A program made the position numbers and the translations under genes. From positions 1 through 64,000 of the forward strand of contig JAYZFL010000011.1 of NCBI GenBank assembly GCA_036336795.1: a stretch of DNA of 64,000 bases, given 5' to 3'. The stretch comes from UBA822 sp036336795. Lineage in GTDB: Bacteria > Gemmatimonadota > Gemmatimonadetes > Longimicrobiales > Gaopeijiaceae. The notes under the pieces are model-generated. The model made no database searches. It was not told where the DNA came from and saw only the letters and a list, made by a program, of their open reading frames with translations. How positions within the stretch are numbered: the stretch's first letter is position 1; each line of letters starts with the position of its first letter. Shown here in pieces: positions 33,689-42,525 of the stretch.

Positions 33689-34597
33689 ATGCTGCTCCGT
33701 TCTTTCGTTTTCGTCTCCGGGTGTTTCGCGTTCGCGGTAAGCTTCTGCAATCCCGCGATCGTGCTAATCGGATCAGCTGTGGTGCTGTTCGCTCCAGGGG
33801 TCATGGAAGCTCAAGTTCGTTCAGTGAGATGGCAGCGATCATTGGAGAGCACCGCTATTCCGATCACCGTATTCCACTCTCCTCAGTCTGCCAACCTTCC
33901 TACGGCAGAAACTCTTCAGCGGGGAGAGTTACAGTTCGAAATCTCGCACCGATTCCTACCAGCCTTCTCGGACGGTGTCGATGCCTTTTGGGGTCTGGAT
34001 GGACCCGTATATAATCGATTTGGGTTGGCATTCGCTTTTCAGGATCGGGGGATGGTCACGCTTCAAAGAAGTAACCTCGAAGACAATCTGGACCTGAGTG
34101 TGAAATTCCGGCTTTTCGAGACCGGACGCGGATCCATGCCGTTCATGGTTGCGATTGTGAGTGGGCTGGCCGGAAACGACGCTCCACAACTGCCTGATGG
34201 GAGTACGCGCCCCCGACAGTATTACGGCCAGTTGATCTTGAATGCGTTTCTGGGAAATAATGTGGCATTGGGTGTGGTGCCGTCCGTACTGAGGAATCCT
34301 AGGCTCGATGTTCCAGACGCCGAGACTGCGTTCTCCTTGGGCTTGACGGGTCAGGTCTACGTCGCCCAGCATGTCAGTGTCTTGGCGGAGTGGAATCTGA
34401 GCAAAGAACGCGCGGGACTAGAACACGACGCAGGCTCACTTGGCATCGAATTAGAAACTGGTGGCCACTTTTTTAAGCTCCTACTTACGAACGCTGTCCG
34501 CATGAACCCGGCGCAATTTTTGGGTGGCACGGAATTCCAATTCGAGCCCGGTGAATGGCGTTTTGGATTCAACGTGACCCGGTTGCTTCATCTATAG
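33689..34597 (+). CDS. DUF5777 outer-membrane beta-barrel protein
   Basis: 302 residues, signal-like N-terminus, then LQRGELQFEISHRFLPAFSDG, FWGLDGPVYNRFGLAFAFQDRGMVTLQRSN-type sequence split across strands, YYGQLILNAFLGNNVALGVVPS and a C-terminal strand ending in LLHL. These match DUF5777-type barrels that accompany YceI and cytochrome-like genes. Good ribosome site (GGAGGG). The function of the family is not known to me; an outer-membrane channel or lipid-transfer partner is plausible. Confidence 0.82.
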   Translation: MLLRSFVFVSGCFAFAVSFCNPAIVLIGSAVVLFAPGVMEAQVRSVRWQRSLESTAIPITVFHSPQSANLPTAETLQRGELQFEISHRFLPAFSDGVDAFWGLDGPVYNRFGLAFAFQDRGMVTLQRSNLEDNLDLSVKFRLFETGRGSMPFMVAIVSGLAGNDAPQLPDGSTRPRQYYGQLILNAFLGNNVALGVVPSVLRNPRLDVPDAETAFSLGLTGQVYVAQHVSVLAEWNLSKERAGLEHDAGSLGIELETGGHFFKLLLTNAVRMNPAQFLGGTEFQFEPGEWRFGFNVTRLLHL

Positions 34598-34609
34598 AGG
34601 GCTTTCTGT

Positions 34610-35779
34610 ATGAGAACGTTTGCTGTTGTCATCACATCCCTGCTTGTCGCAGGAGGCGCGCGAGGTCAGGACGTCCACATGGACAGGGCTCATCGGGTGC
34701 TCGAGCACACACCACTTTTTGACGGCCACAACGATCTTCCCTGGGTCATTCGGGGACGGGAGGATGCCCCACACGACGTCGAAGCGTACGATTTACGGAG
34801 GGCCACATCGGGGCATACCGATATCCCTCGATTGAGATCGGGCGTGGTCGGCGCCCAGTTCTGGTCGGTGTATATCCCAATGGAGGCTGTGGCAGAAGGT
34901 GCGGCTCGCTATCAGCTTGAGCAGATTGATATTGCCCGGCAGGTTATCCGAAAATACCCGGACGTTTTCGAGCAAGCCTATTCGATGTCAGACGTCGAGC
35001 GGATCTTCGGAGCCCGCAAGATCGCATCCGTCCTGGGCATGGAGGGTGGCCACGCGATCGAGAACTCCCTAGGGGCTCTACGGGGGTATTTTGATCTAGG
35101 TGCACGCTACATGACGCTCACACACTCGGGGAATAATGACTGGGCGGACTCAGGCACGGATGAACCCGACCACGGCGGTCTCACAGAATTCGGCAAAGAA
35201 GTTGTCCGAGAGATGAATCGTCTAGGGATGCTAGTTGACCTGTCCCACACGTCTCCGGAGACAATGAACGACGCTTTGGACGTCGCAGAGGCTCCTGTGA
35301 TTTTCTCCCACTCCTCGGCGCGGGCTGTTACGGACCACCCTCGTAACGTGCCTGATCGGGTTCTCCGGAGGCTGCCGGATAATGGCGGTGTCGTTATGGT
35401 GACATTCGTCCCCGCATTCATATCGGATGCGGTACGTTTGTACACCAACTCCGGCAATCCACCGAGAGCGACCCTCGCCGACGTCGCTGATCACGTAGAA
35501 CACATCCGTGATGTGGCGGGTGTGGACCACGTGGGTATCGGATCTGACTTTGACGGCATCACCGATACGCCGATTGGCTTGGAGGACGTGTCAATGTTTC
35601 CAGCCCTCCTAGCGGAGCTATCCCGTCGCGGATGGAGTGAGAATGACCTTGCGAAGCTGGCGGGCGGCAACGTCATGCGTGTATGGCATGAAGCTGAGAC
35701 AGCGGCGAGTCAGATTCGGCGTACCAGACCACCTTCGACTGCAACTATCGAAGAGCTTGACGGACGACCCGTTTCCTAA
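34610..35779 (+). CDS. Exported M19 membrane-type dipeptidase
   Basis: 389 residues, Sec signal peptide (ends near GARGQ). Renal-dipeptidase (M19) zinc site: DGHNDLPW (His-x-Asp), GMEGGHAIE (bridging Glu), VDLSHTS, FSHSSARAV and GIGSDFDG, in the right order. It hydrolyses dipeptides, including D-amino-acid ones, outside the cytoplasm. It follows the DUF5777 gene by 12 bp and may be in the same transcript, but its role is general peptide use. Confidence 0.94.
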   Translation: MRTFAVVITSLLVAGGARGQDVHMDRAHRVLEHTPLFDGHNDLPWVIRGREDAPHDVEAYDLRRATSGHTDIPRLRSGVVGAQFWSVYIPMEAVAEGAARYQLEQIDIARQVIRKYPDVFEQAYSMSDVERIFGARKIASVLGMEGGHAIENSLGALRGYFDLGARYMTLTHSGNNDWADSGTDEPDHGGLTEFGKEVVREMNRLGMLVDLSHTSPETMNDALDVAEAPVIFSHSSARAVTDHPRNVPDRVLRRLPDNGGVVMVTFVPAFISDAVRLYTNSGNPPRATLADVADHVEHIRDVAGVDHVGIGSDFDGITDTPIGLEDVSMFPALLAELSRRGWSENDLAKLAGGNVMRVWHEAETAASQIRRTRPPSTATIEELDGRPVS

Positions 35780-35818
35780 AGGTTGTCTTCCGGCAGAGAG
35801 AGATCAACTCTGATCGGA

Positions 35819-36448
35819 TTAGTTCAGTTCGATCTCTCCTCGTGGAGTGCTGAGGAGCGCAGTTAAGCCTGGAGTTGACCCAACCGAAATCGACAGGTTG
35901 GCTCCAAGAGCGTCGAGAGCTGGTTGGAGACGGTCAGAATCAGGGTGCCTTCCCTTGAAGTGTACGAGGGTGCAGGGAGAAGGTAAGAGGCTCGATGGGT
36001 GGGGTGTTGCTCCCCAATCGATGAGAAACGGGATGACACCATCACCCACGAGTGGTTGAGGCTCGGTCAGCGCCCAACTGAGACTTGTACCGTCTGGACG
36101 TGTACGACTCTTCGAGCGAACCGGACCGAGCTGGATGCCGAGAGTCATGAGGATCTCATGAGCCTGTTCTGGATCGGGATGGCGGTACGCCCAGGTCACC
36201 AGCCGTGCCTTCTTCAGGTCGTCAATCAAAAACGGTCTCGGCCCCAGAGGCTCGGGTTGATGGGGGTCCGGCCCAATAATCTCGAAGTAGGTACCGATTC
36301 CCAAGCCGACGAGTGCGTTACGTGTTCCCCAGCCCGGGTGCGAACCTCCTTTTTCGATCGGTGCTCCTGTTAATTCGGCTAAAGTATCAACCGAAAAGTC
36401 TAGATCGGGCGTAGCGTATACGAGGTGATCCAAGCCGTACCTTTTCAT
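35819..36448 (-). CDS. Glyoxalase-like (VOC-fold) domain protein
   Basis: 209 residues. Begins YGLDHLVYATPDLDFSVDTLAELTG, the usual first strand-helix of VOC proteins, with His8 as a possible metal ligand, and continues HPGWGTRNALVGLGIGTYFEIIGPDP, close to the PF13468-type glyoxalase-like domain. Substrate unknown. The ATG overlaps the TGA of the DUF1028 gene (ATGA), so the two are co-transcribed. Confidence 0.83.
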   Translation of the reverse strand: MKRYGLDHLVYATPDLDFSVDTLAELTGAPIEKGGSHPGWGTRNALVGLGIGTYFEIIGPDPHQPEPLGPRPFLIDDLKKARLVTWAYRHPDPEQAHEILMTLGIQLGPVRSKSRTRPDGTSLSWALTEPQPLVGDGVIPFLIDWGATPHPSSLLPSPCTLVHFKGRHPDSDRLQPALDALGANLSISVGSTPGLTALLSTPRGEIELN

Positions 36449-37197
36449 CGTCGGCGGGACGAGTTGCGTGAGATGGCCATATTCATGAGTCGCCGAAGTT
36501 CGACGAACGGTGTTGGGCTATCGTCGACTCTAACGTCAACCCAACGATCTGTGCTCCGGTTGGAATCCCCAATGGGCTTCACGACAAGAATTCCACCCGC
36601 CTGTTTGCCCCTGGCGTCGCCGCCGGCTGCCTGACCGGCGTCGAGTGCTGCCATGAGCCTCTCTGCCAGCTCACCCTCGGTAGACTCGAAAGCACGTGCC
36701 ATTTCTCGGACGACCTCCTCACCGACGAGGATGTTGCCCTGCACGGAGTAATCCACTCCTTCGATGTGACCTGCCCAGTCGCTGGTCCCAGAGCCCGTGT
36801 ACGCTCGAACTCGGCCCTGAGCGTCGATTACCGCCAGTTGTCTCCGGTCTCGACCCGAATCGGCCTCCGTCAGCTGTCGAACAACTTCTTCGGGGGAGAA
36901 TCCTTGCTCGAGGAGTTCCAGGCCCCGAGGACCGTATGATTGGTTCGCTGAGGCTTGCGTGGCGATCGCGCCGACACCCGCTTTGGCATACGACACGATC
37001 GCACCGGCTCGGAACGCCCTCGATTGGACGGCGACGCCAAGCTCTTGGGTTGTGGGATCACGAGCCACAATGGAAAAAGTCGCGACGATCTCCTCTCCCT
37101 CTTCGTCCAAAATTGGACCCCACGCCGGGGCTTGGGTTAATGCGGCGGCAGGAGTTACCCAGATGGTGGCGAAAGTCATACAAATGATTCGATTCAT
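36445..37197 (-). CDS. DUF1028 Ntn-hydrolase-like exported protein
   Basis: 250 residues. Signal peptide (MNRIICMTFATIWVTPAAA). After it come ATFSIVARDPTTQELGVAVQSRAFRAG, GVGAIATQASANQSYGPRGLELL, VDYSVQGNILVGEEVVREM, all standard DUF1028. The family has an Ntn-hydrolase-like fold, but its activity is unproven. It is coupled to the glyoxalase-like gene downstream and divergent from the propeller gene. Confidence 0.9.
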   Translation of the reverse strand: MNRIICMTFATIWVTPAAALTQAPAWGPILDEEGEEIVATFSIVARDPTTQELGVAVQSRAFRAGAIVSYAKAGVGAIATQASANQSYGPRGLELLEQGFSPEEVVRQLTEADSGRDRRQLAVIDAQGRVRAYTGSGTSDWAGHIEGVDYSVQGNILVGEEVVREMARAFESTEGELAERLMAALDAGQAAGGDARGKQAGGILVVKPIGDSNRSTDRWVDVRVDDSPTPFVELRRLMNMAISRNSSRRR

Positions 37198-37406
37198 GGC
37201 CTCGGTCGCTCCTTTACGTCGAGTCGGGGCGAATGCAGAGTGGTGCCTTGGGTCGACCCAAGATCCTCTCGCTTTCTTGGGGATTGTCCGGGGTCAATCT
37301 GCCCGAGCGGAAAAGCGGCCGCAAGCGACGTTGGCGGTGGTCCGAATTTTTCCCCAAATTAACAGGCCACCTAATAGTGGGAACCGAGAAATGTTTCGCC
37401 TTTGCC

Positions 37407-39824
37407 ATGAGAGATAGAATGATGCGGATTGTCCATGCGTTGTCGATATTTCTGCTCGCCTTGTGGAGCGGGAAACTCCCTGGAGTGGCCCAATCGATGC
37501 CGGCTGGGGGGGCGTCGGGAGCGGCCACGCCAGGATTCGGGCGTGCAGTGGCGGTTGGCGACGGAGAAGTGTTCGTGGCTGAGTCCGGCAACGTGATCGT
37601 TCCAGGGACGGTTTATGTTTTTCGTCGCCAATCCGAGTCATGGGAAGAGGTGGCTCGCCTTCGAGCCTCTGACGGCTTCGGAGGTGACGGCTTCGGTACT
37701 GCCATCGCGGTGGATGGTGGAACGATGCTTATCAGCGCTACTGCCCAGGGTGACGGTGGCGCCGTCTATGTGTTTGGGCGGTCATCAACAGGCGACTGGG
37801 TGGAGGTGGGAGAACTGCCCTCGGTAGATATCGACTTTAGTAATGGCTACGGAACTACCCTGGCCGTGGCCGGAGATCTCGCTATGGTCGGGGCTCCCGC
37901 AACAGGAGTGATAGGCTCCGGCCCCGTGGAATCACCGCCGGTGGGCGCAGTTTACATCTTTGAGCGGTCCAATGGAGCCTGGGCTGCAGAGGCCATTTTG
38001 TCGGAGGGCGATGCCGGCAACGGATTCGGGGCAGCGATCGCGCTTCGGCCGGGCATGCTTCTGGTGGGAGCGCCGCGGGCCAACGGCACAGGAGCTGCTT
38101 ACTCGTTCAGTCTTGATGATGGCAGTTGGCAGTTGGGTGCTATGCTCGGATTTCAAGGGGTGACGGGTAACGATCGCTTTGGAGAATCCCTGAGCCTGGA
38201 TGGAGACCAAGCTCTAATCACCGCACCTGGACGGAATGAGAACGAGGGGATGGTTTTTGCGTTCCGGTACAATCCTGACATGGGTGAGTGGATTCCAGCC
38301 GGTCGCCTGACGCCTTTCGACGGATTCCAGGGAGACGAATTCGGTGGTAGTCTCGCGCTGGGAATGGACGAGGTGTGGGTTGGTTCTCCGCGGGCGGTGG
38401 GCCGGGTGGGTGCCGCCTACGTCTTCTCGGGTGGCATCGCGGGAGGGTGGGATAAGGCCACAAGAATCCTGGATCCCACCTTCAGCTCCGGCGACGAGTT
38501 CGCTTCGACGCTTGACGTCAAGGATGATGTGGCAGTGTTGGGCGTGTCGGGAGCGGACTATGGGGTGGGTTCCGCCGTCATCTTCGAACGGGGTGAGGCG
38601 GGTTGGGAGCCGGTGAGTACGGTGAGGGGAAACATGGAGGGGTACGCCTCTGTGCTGGGCGGGCAAATAGACTGCACTGAAGACTCAGCGTCCGGTTTCG
38701 AATGTGCGGGCTACGATTTGGTGTCCTTCCTTTCCGTAGGTGAGATGGGTGTCCCCAGGGGTGTCAACCTGAACGACATCTGGGGTTGGACGGATTTGGA
38801 AACTGGACGTGAGTACGCTTTGGCTGCCCGTCGCGACGGCGTATCCTTCGTGGACGTCAGTGATCCGCTCAATCCGCGCTACCTGGGTCAGCTTCTCAGG
38901 ACCGAGGGATCACCTCTGGCCGCATGGAGAGACATCAAGGTTTATAAGAACCACGCGTACATCGTGGCCGATGGCTCAGGCCTTCACGGTATCCAGATCT
39001 TCGATCTCACCCAACTTCGAGACGTGACTGAGCCGGTGACGTTTGAGGAGACCGCCCACTATAGTGGTGTGGCCAGCGTGCACAATATTGCCATCAACGA
39101 GGAGGCCGGTTTCGGTTACAGTGTCGGCAACAGTTCGGGAGGTGAGACGTGTGGTGGAGGGATCCACATCATCGACCTTGAGGAGCCCGCGAGCCCCACG
39201 TTCGCCGGTTGCTTCTCCCAGCCCGGGACAGGACGGAATGGCACGGGCTACACGCATGATGCCCAGTGTTTAACCTACCGGGGCCCTGATGAAGAGCACC
39301 AAGGCAAACAGATCTGCCTGGGTTCCAATGAGACGGCCTTCAGTATCGCCGACGTGACGGACCCGACTAACACAATCGCTCTTTCCCTGGCTAGCTACCC
39401 CAACGTGGCCTACACCCATCAGGGCTGGCTTACCGAGGACCAGCGGTATTTCTACCAGGGAGACGAGCTGGACGAGGGGGACGGCCGAAAGACCCGGACG
39501 CTCATATGGGATGTCTCGGACCTAGATGACCCGCAACTTGTGAAAGAGTTTTACGGTACACATGAGTCGACGGACCACAACATGTACGTGTTGGGCAACT
39601 TGATGTACCAGTCCAACAATCGTGCAGGCCTTCGGGTGCTGGACATCAGCAACCCTGAGGACCCGGTGGAGATCGGTTACTTCGACACCGTGCCACATGG
39701 AGACAACGGTCCCGGCAGCGGAGGTTCGTGGAGCAATTATCCGTATTTCGAAAGTGGAATTGTCCTGGTTAGCAGTAGATTCGAAGGTCTCTTCATACTC
39801 AAGAAAAGACAGCCGATCACGTGA
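37407..39824 (+). CDS. Secreted double-propeller protein: FG-GAP repeats plus choice-of-anchor B / LVIVD domain
   Basis: 805 residues from the ATG at 37407; the frame is open to 37233 but the signal peptide (MRIVHALSIFLLALWSG) fits the later start. Residues about 40-420 hold seven FG-GAP-like repeats (GFGRAVAVGDGEVFV, GFGTAIAVDGG, GYGTTLAVAGD, GFGAAIALRPG, DRFGESLSLDGD, DEFGGSLALGMD, DEFASTLDVKDD), an integrin-type propeller. Residues 430-800 match the choice-of-anchor B family (NDIWGWTD, SFVDVSDPLNPRYLGQL, HNIAINEE, TYTHQGWLTEDQRYF, DHNMYVLGNLMYQSN). No C-terminal anchor was seen. Probably a surface or secreted binding protein. Confidence 0.87.
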   Translation: MRDRMMRIVHALSIFLLALWSGKLPGVAQSMPAGGASGAATPGFGRAVAVGDGEVFVAESGNVIVPGTVYVFRRQSESWEEVARLRASDGFGGDGFGTAIAVDGGTMLISATAQGDGGAVYVFGRSSTGDWVEVGELPSVDIDFSNGYGTTLAVAGDLAMVGAPATGVIGSGPVESPPVGAVYIFERSNGAWAAEAILSEGDAGNGFGAAIALRPGMLLVGAPRANGTGAAYSFSLDDGSWQLGAMLGFQGVTGNDRFGESLSLDGDQALITAPGRNENEGMVFAFRYNPDMGEWIPAGRLTPFDGFQGDEFGGSLALGMDEVWVGSPRAVGRVGAAYVFSGGIAGGWDKATRILDPTFSSGDEFASTLDVKDDVAVLGVSGADYGVGSAVIFERGEAGWEPVSTVRGNMEGYASVLGGQIDCTEDSASGFECAGYDLVSFLSVGEMGVPRGVNLNDIWGWTDLETGREYALAARRDGVSFVDVSDPLNPRYLGQLLRTEGSPLAAWRDIKVYKNHAYIVADGSGLHGIQIFDLTQLRDVTEPVTFEETAHYSGVASVHNIAINEEAGFGYSVGNSSGGETCGGGIHIIDLEEPASPTFAGCFSQPGTGRNGTGYTHDAQCLTYRGPDEEHQGKQICLGSNETAFSIADVTDPTNTIALSLASYPNVAYTHQGWLTEDQRYFYQGDELDEGDGRKTRTLIWDVSDLDDPQLVKEFYGTHESTDHNMYVLGNLMYQSNNRAGLRVLDISNPEDPVEIGYFDTVPHGDNGPGSGGSWSNYPYFESGIVLVSSRFEGLFILKKRQPIT

Positions 39825-39891
39825 CCGGGGCGTGAAAGATCTACCCTCTGTCTTCCGTGCGATGGCTAGGACTATATCAGAGGAGAAGGAA

Positions 39892-41064
39892 ATGAGACTG
39901 ACCTTAGACGGTTTCCAGATCGAAGCTTCGACGGAAGTTCGCCAATGGGCACTCACGCTGGCTACGATCCTCGCCACGGCGATTGCTCCTCTGCGGACGT
40001 CTGCCCAGTTCACACCTTTCGAGCTGGAGCTTGCCCGGTTTGACGCTGAGGTGGCCTTTAATGTTCTGGAGGACGCCGGTGGGGCGGTCTCGGTGGCCGT
40101 CTTCTCAGGTACCGAGGTGATCTGGACTAAGGGATACGGGTGGGCGGACATCGACGGGCGGGTTGCCGCCGATGCCAGAACAATTGGCCGCACTGGCTCG
40201 ATCTCCAAGTCCTTCACAGCCGTTTTGATGATGCAACTCGTCGAGCGCGGCATTATTGAACTTGACGATCGGGTGAACGACTACTTTCCCGAGATCGAAG
40301 GGCTTGTGAAGCGTCCGGTGGGGGCGGAACCCATCACTTTCAGAATGCTGGGCAGTCATACCGCTGGCCTGGTACGTGAGCCGGAATTAGAGGGTGCTGC
40401 GGTAGGGTCGATCTACAGTTGGGAGGAGAAGGTCCTATCCTCGATCCCCACGACGGCATACCAGACCAAGCCCCTCACCGAGTATTCGTACTCCAACATC
40501 GGTTTCGGTATACTCGGCCTGGCCCTTTCTCGAGCTTCTGGCGTCCCGTTCATGGAATTGATAGAGACGCTGATCATCCGACCATTAGGAATGGAGAGCA
40601 CTACTTTCATCTTGGACTCTCCCGAACTTCTCACCCGCATGTCGGTGGGATATAGCCGTGACCGGATGACCGGTGAGCTTTCTGCGGAGCAGGCGACTCG
40701 AGAGCATTTCGGTCGAGGATATAAGGTGCCCAATGGGGGTATCTACTCGACGGTGCATGACCTGGCTAAACTAGGGGCCGCGCTCATGGGTGAGGGTGAT
40801 GTGCAAATCCTGAGTGAGGAGAGTCGCTCAGAGATGTTCAGCCCTCAAGCTCCAGCCACCACATACGGTCTCGGCCTGTTCCTGTATGACAGCGAGGAAG
40901 GTCCTTTATTAGTCGGGCACAGCGGCTCGGTAGCAGGCTACAACGCCTATCTTGCGTTTGATCCGCGAACCAAGCTCGGTGTGTCCATGTTTCGTACGAC
41001 GACCTACAACCCACCCGTGTCCGATCTCTTACGCCAACTTACGCGTACGGTGTCCTCTGGTTAA
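39892..41064 (+). CDS. Exported serine hydrolase (class C beta-lactamase family)
   Basis: 390 residues from an ATG with AGGAGAAGGAA upstream. Signal peptide to about residue 38. Catalytic motifs intact: Ser103-x-x-Lys106 (TGSISKSFTA), Tyr-x-Asn (SYSNIGFG, about 200), and HSG (VGHSGSVAGY, about 345). It follows the propeller gene after 67 bp. Members include peptidases, esterases and D-aminopeptidases; substrate not determined. It contrasts with the degenerate homologue at the left edge of the window. Confidence 0.92.
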   Translation: MRLTLDGFQIEASTEVRQWALTLATILATAIAPLRTSAQFTPFELELARFDAEVAFNVLEDAGGAVSVAVFSGTEVIWTKGYGWADIDGRVAADARTIGRTGSISKSFTAVLMMQLVERGIIELDDRVNDYFPEIEGLVKRPVGAEPITFRMLGSHTAGLVREPELEGAAVGSIYSWEEKVLSSIPTTAYQTKPLTEYSYSNIGFGILGLALSRASGVPFMELIETLIIRPLGMESTTFILDSPELLTRMSVGYSRDRMTGELSAEQATREHFGRGYKVPNGGIYSTVHDLAKLGAALMGEGDVQILSEESRSEMFSPQAPATTYGLGLFLYDSEEGPLLVGHSGSVAGYNAYLAFDPRTKLGVSMFRTTTYNPPVSDLLRQLTRTVSSG

Positions 41065-41142
41065 GAAACCCACAGTCCACTTGCGTGCTGGTTGTGTCGG
41101 CACCACCATCTTTGGTACACCCCGAACCGAGAAGGAGGAACT

Positions 41143-42300
41143 ATGGCGTTCAGGAGATTTGTATGTGGGACAGTCTTGCTCACGATCGTTCTTGGGTGCG
41201 GTGGCCAGACGACGGACATGTCGGCCGAGGGTTCCGCACCGTTGTTCGAGGTGGATCCGTTCTGGCCGAAGCCCTTGCCGAATCACTGGCTCCTCGGCTC
41301 AACCATCGGTGTGGCGGTGGACTCGAGGGATCATGTTTGGATCATCCACCGTGGAAACCTGGCGCCCAACGAAATACCTGCGGCACTCGATCCTCCTATG
41401 AGCGAAGAATGCTGTTTCCCCGCGCCTCCCGTCCTAGAGTTCGATCCCGACGGCAACCTAGTTGGATCTTGGGGTGGCCCGGGTAACGGATATGATTGGC
41501 CCACCTCGAACCATGGGATCATTGTTGATCACATGGACAACGTCTGGATTGGCGGAAATGGTGCCGGCGACTCTCACGTCCTAAAGTTCAGCCGAAGTGG
41601 TGATTTCCTGATGCAAGTCGGAGACCCGGGTCATGAGGAACCGAACAGCAATGCCCAAGACCACTTTTCCCGGGTTGCCAAACTCACGTTCGACGCCGAA
41701 GCCAATGAGATGTACCTGGCCGACGGTTACGGTAACAAGCGTGTCGCAGTTATCGATGCAAACACGGGCGAGCTAAAACGCTACTGGGGTGCGTACGGGA
41801 ATGTTCCCAGCGATGAGGATCTGGGACCCTACGATCCGAGTGAACCGCCAGCACAGCAGTTCCGTAATCCCGTGCATTGTGCCGACGCGACGAACGACGG
41901 GCTCGTCTACGTTTGTGATCGTCCGGGTAACCGCATTCAGGTATTCCAGAAGGACGGCACGTATGTGGATGAGATTTTCATCGCACCAAATACCTTGGGT
42001 TCCGGATCGGCGTGGGATGTCGCATTTTCGCGCGATTCGGAGCAGTCGTTCATCTATATGACGGACGGCTTGAACGAGAAAATCCATGTCATAAGGCGCG
42101 ATGGACTCGAATATCTGTATAATTTCGGCGATGGTGGACGAAATCCCGGCCAGTTCTTCGGAGCTCACAGTATCGCGACCGACTCGCAGGGAAACATCTA
42201 CGTCACCGAAACGTACGAGGGTAAAAGGCTCCAGAAGTTCGTCTACAAGGGAATGGGCCCATCACCGAGCGGCTCAGTGGGAGTTGTGTGGCCACAGTAA
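41143..42300 (+). CDS. NHL-repeat lipoprotein (peptidyl-alpha-hydroxyglycine amidating lyase-like)
   Basis: 385 residues from an ATG preceded by AAGGAGG. Lipobox VLGC near Cys20. Several NHL/propeller repeats follow: GVAVDSRDHVWIIHRGN, VLEFDPDGNLVGSWGGPG, GIIVDHMDNVWIGGNG, HVLKFSRSGDFLMQVG, GLVYVCDRPGNRIQVFQ, HSIATDSQGNIYVTETYEGKRLQKF. This order resembles peptidyl-alpha-hydroxyglycine alpha-amidating lyase-type propellers, but enzymatic activity is not certain. Ends about 140 bp before a strong terminator. Confidence 0.85.
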   Translation: MAFRRFVCGTVLLTIVLGCGGQTTDMSAEGSAPLFEVDPFWPKPLPNHWLLGSTIGVAVDSRDHVWIIHRGNLAPNEIPAALDPPMSEECCFPAPPVLEFDPDGNLVGSWGGPGNGYDWPTSNHGIIVDHMDNVWIGGNGAGDSHVLKFSRSGDFLMQVGDPGHEEPNSNAQDHFSRVAKLTFDAEANEMYLADGYGNKRVAVIDANTGELKRYWGAYGNVPSDEDLGPYDPSEPPAQQFRNPVHCADATNDGLVYVCDRPGNRIQVFQKDGTYVDEIFIAPNTLGSGSAWDVAFSRDSEQSFIYMTDGLNEKIHVIRRDGLEYLYNFGDGGRNPGQFFGAHSIATDSQGNIYVTETYEGKRLQKFVYKGMGPSPSGSVGVVWPQ

Positions 42301-42439
42301 GATTGTAATCAACAACCGGGTTTTTCCCTGACGAGACCGGTAAAGGATTTTTCGGCGAAATGGGTTAGGTGCACATTATTCTGGGCGTCCTGACTTTGGG
42401 ATTGAAGAAAAGAGGACACCGAGAAGATCTAAGCTAAGG

Positions 42440-42473
42440 GGTTCGGCCCGTGACGGACCGGACCTCTTTTTTT
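42440..42473 (+). terminator. Rho-independent terminator
   Basis: GGTTCGG (42440-42446) pairs with CCGGACC (42458-42464), with an inner CCG/CGG pairing, followed by a run of seven T (42467-42473). It closes the NHL-repeat gene's transcript and lies 50 bp before the transporter operon. Confidence 0.85.
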
Positions 42474-42525
42474 CGAGTGGTCACGGAACGACTGTCAAAT
42501 CGAACGATCTTCCAGACAGGTAGCG

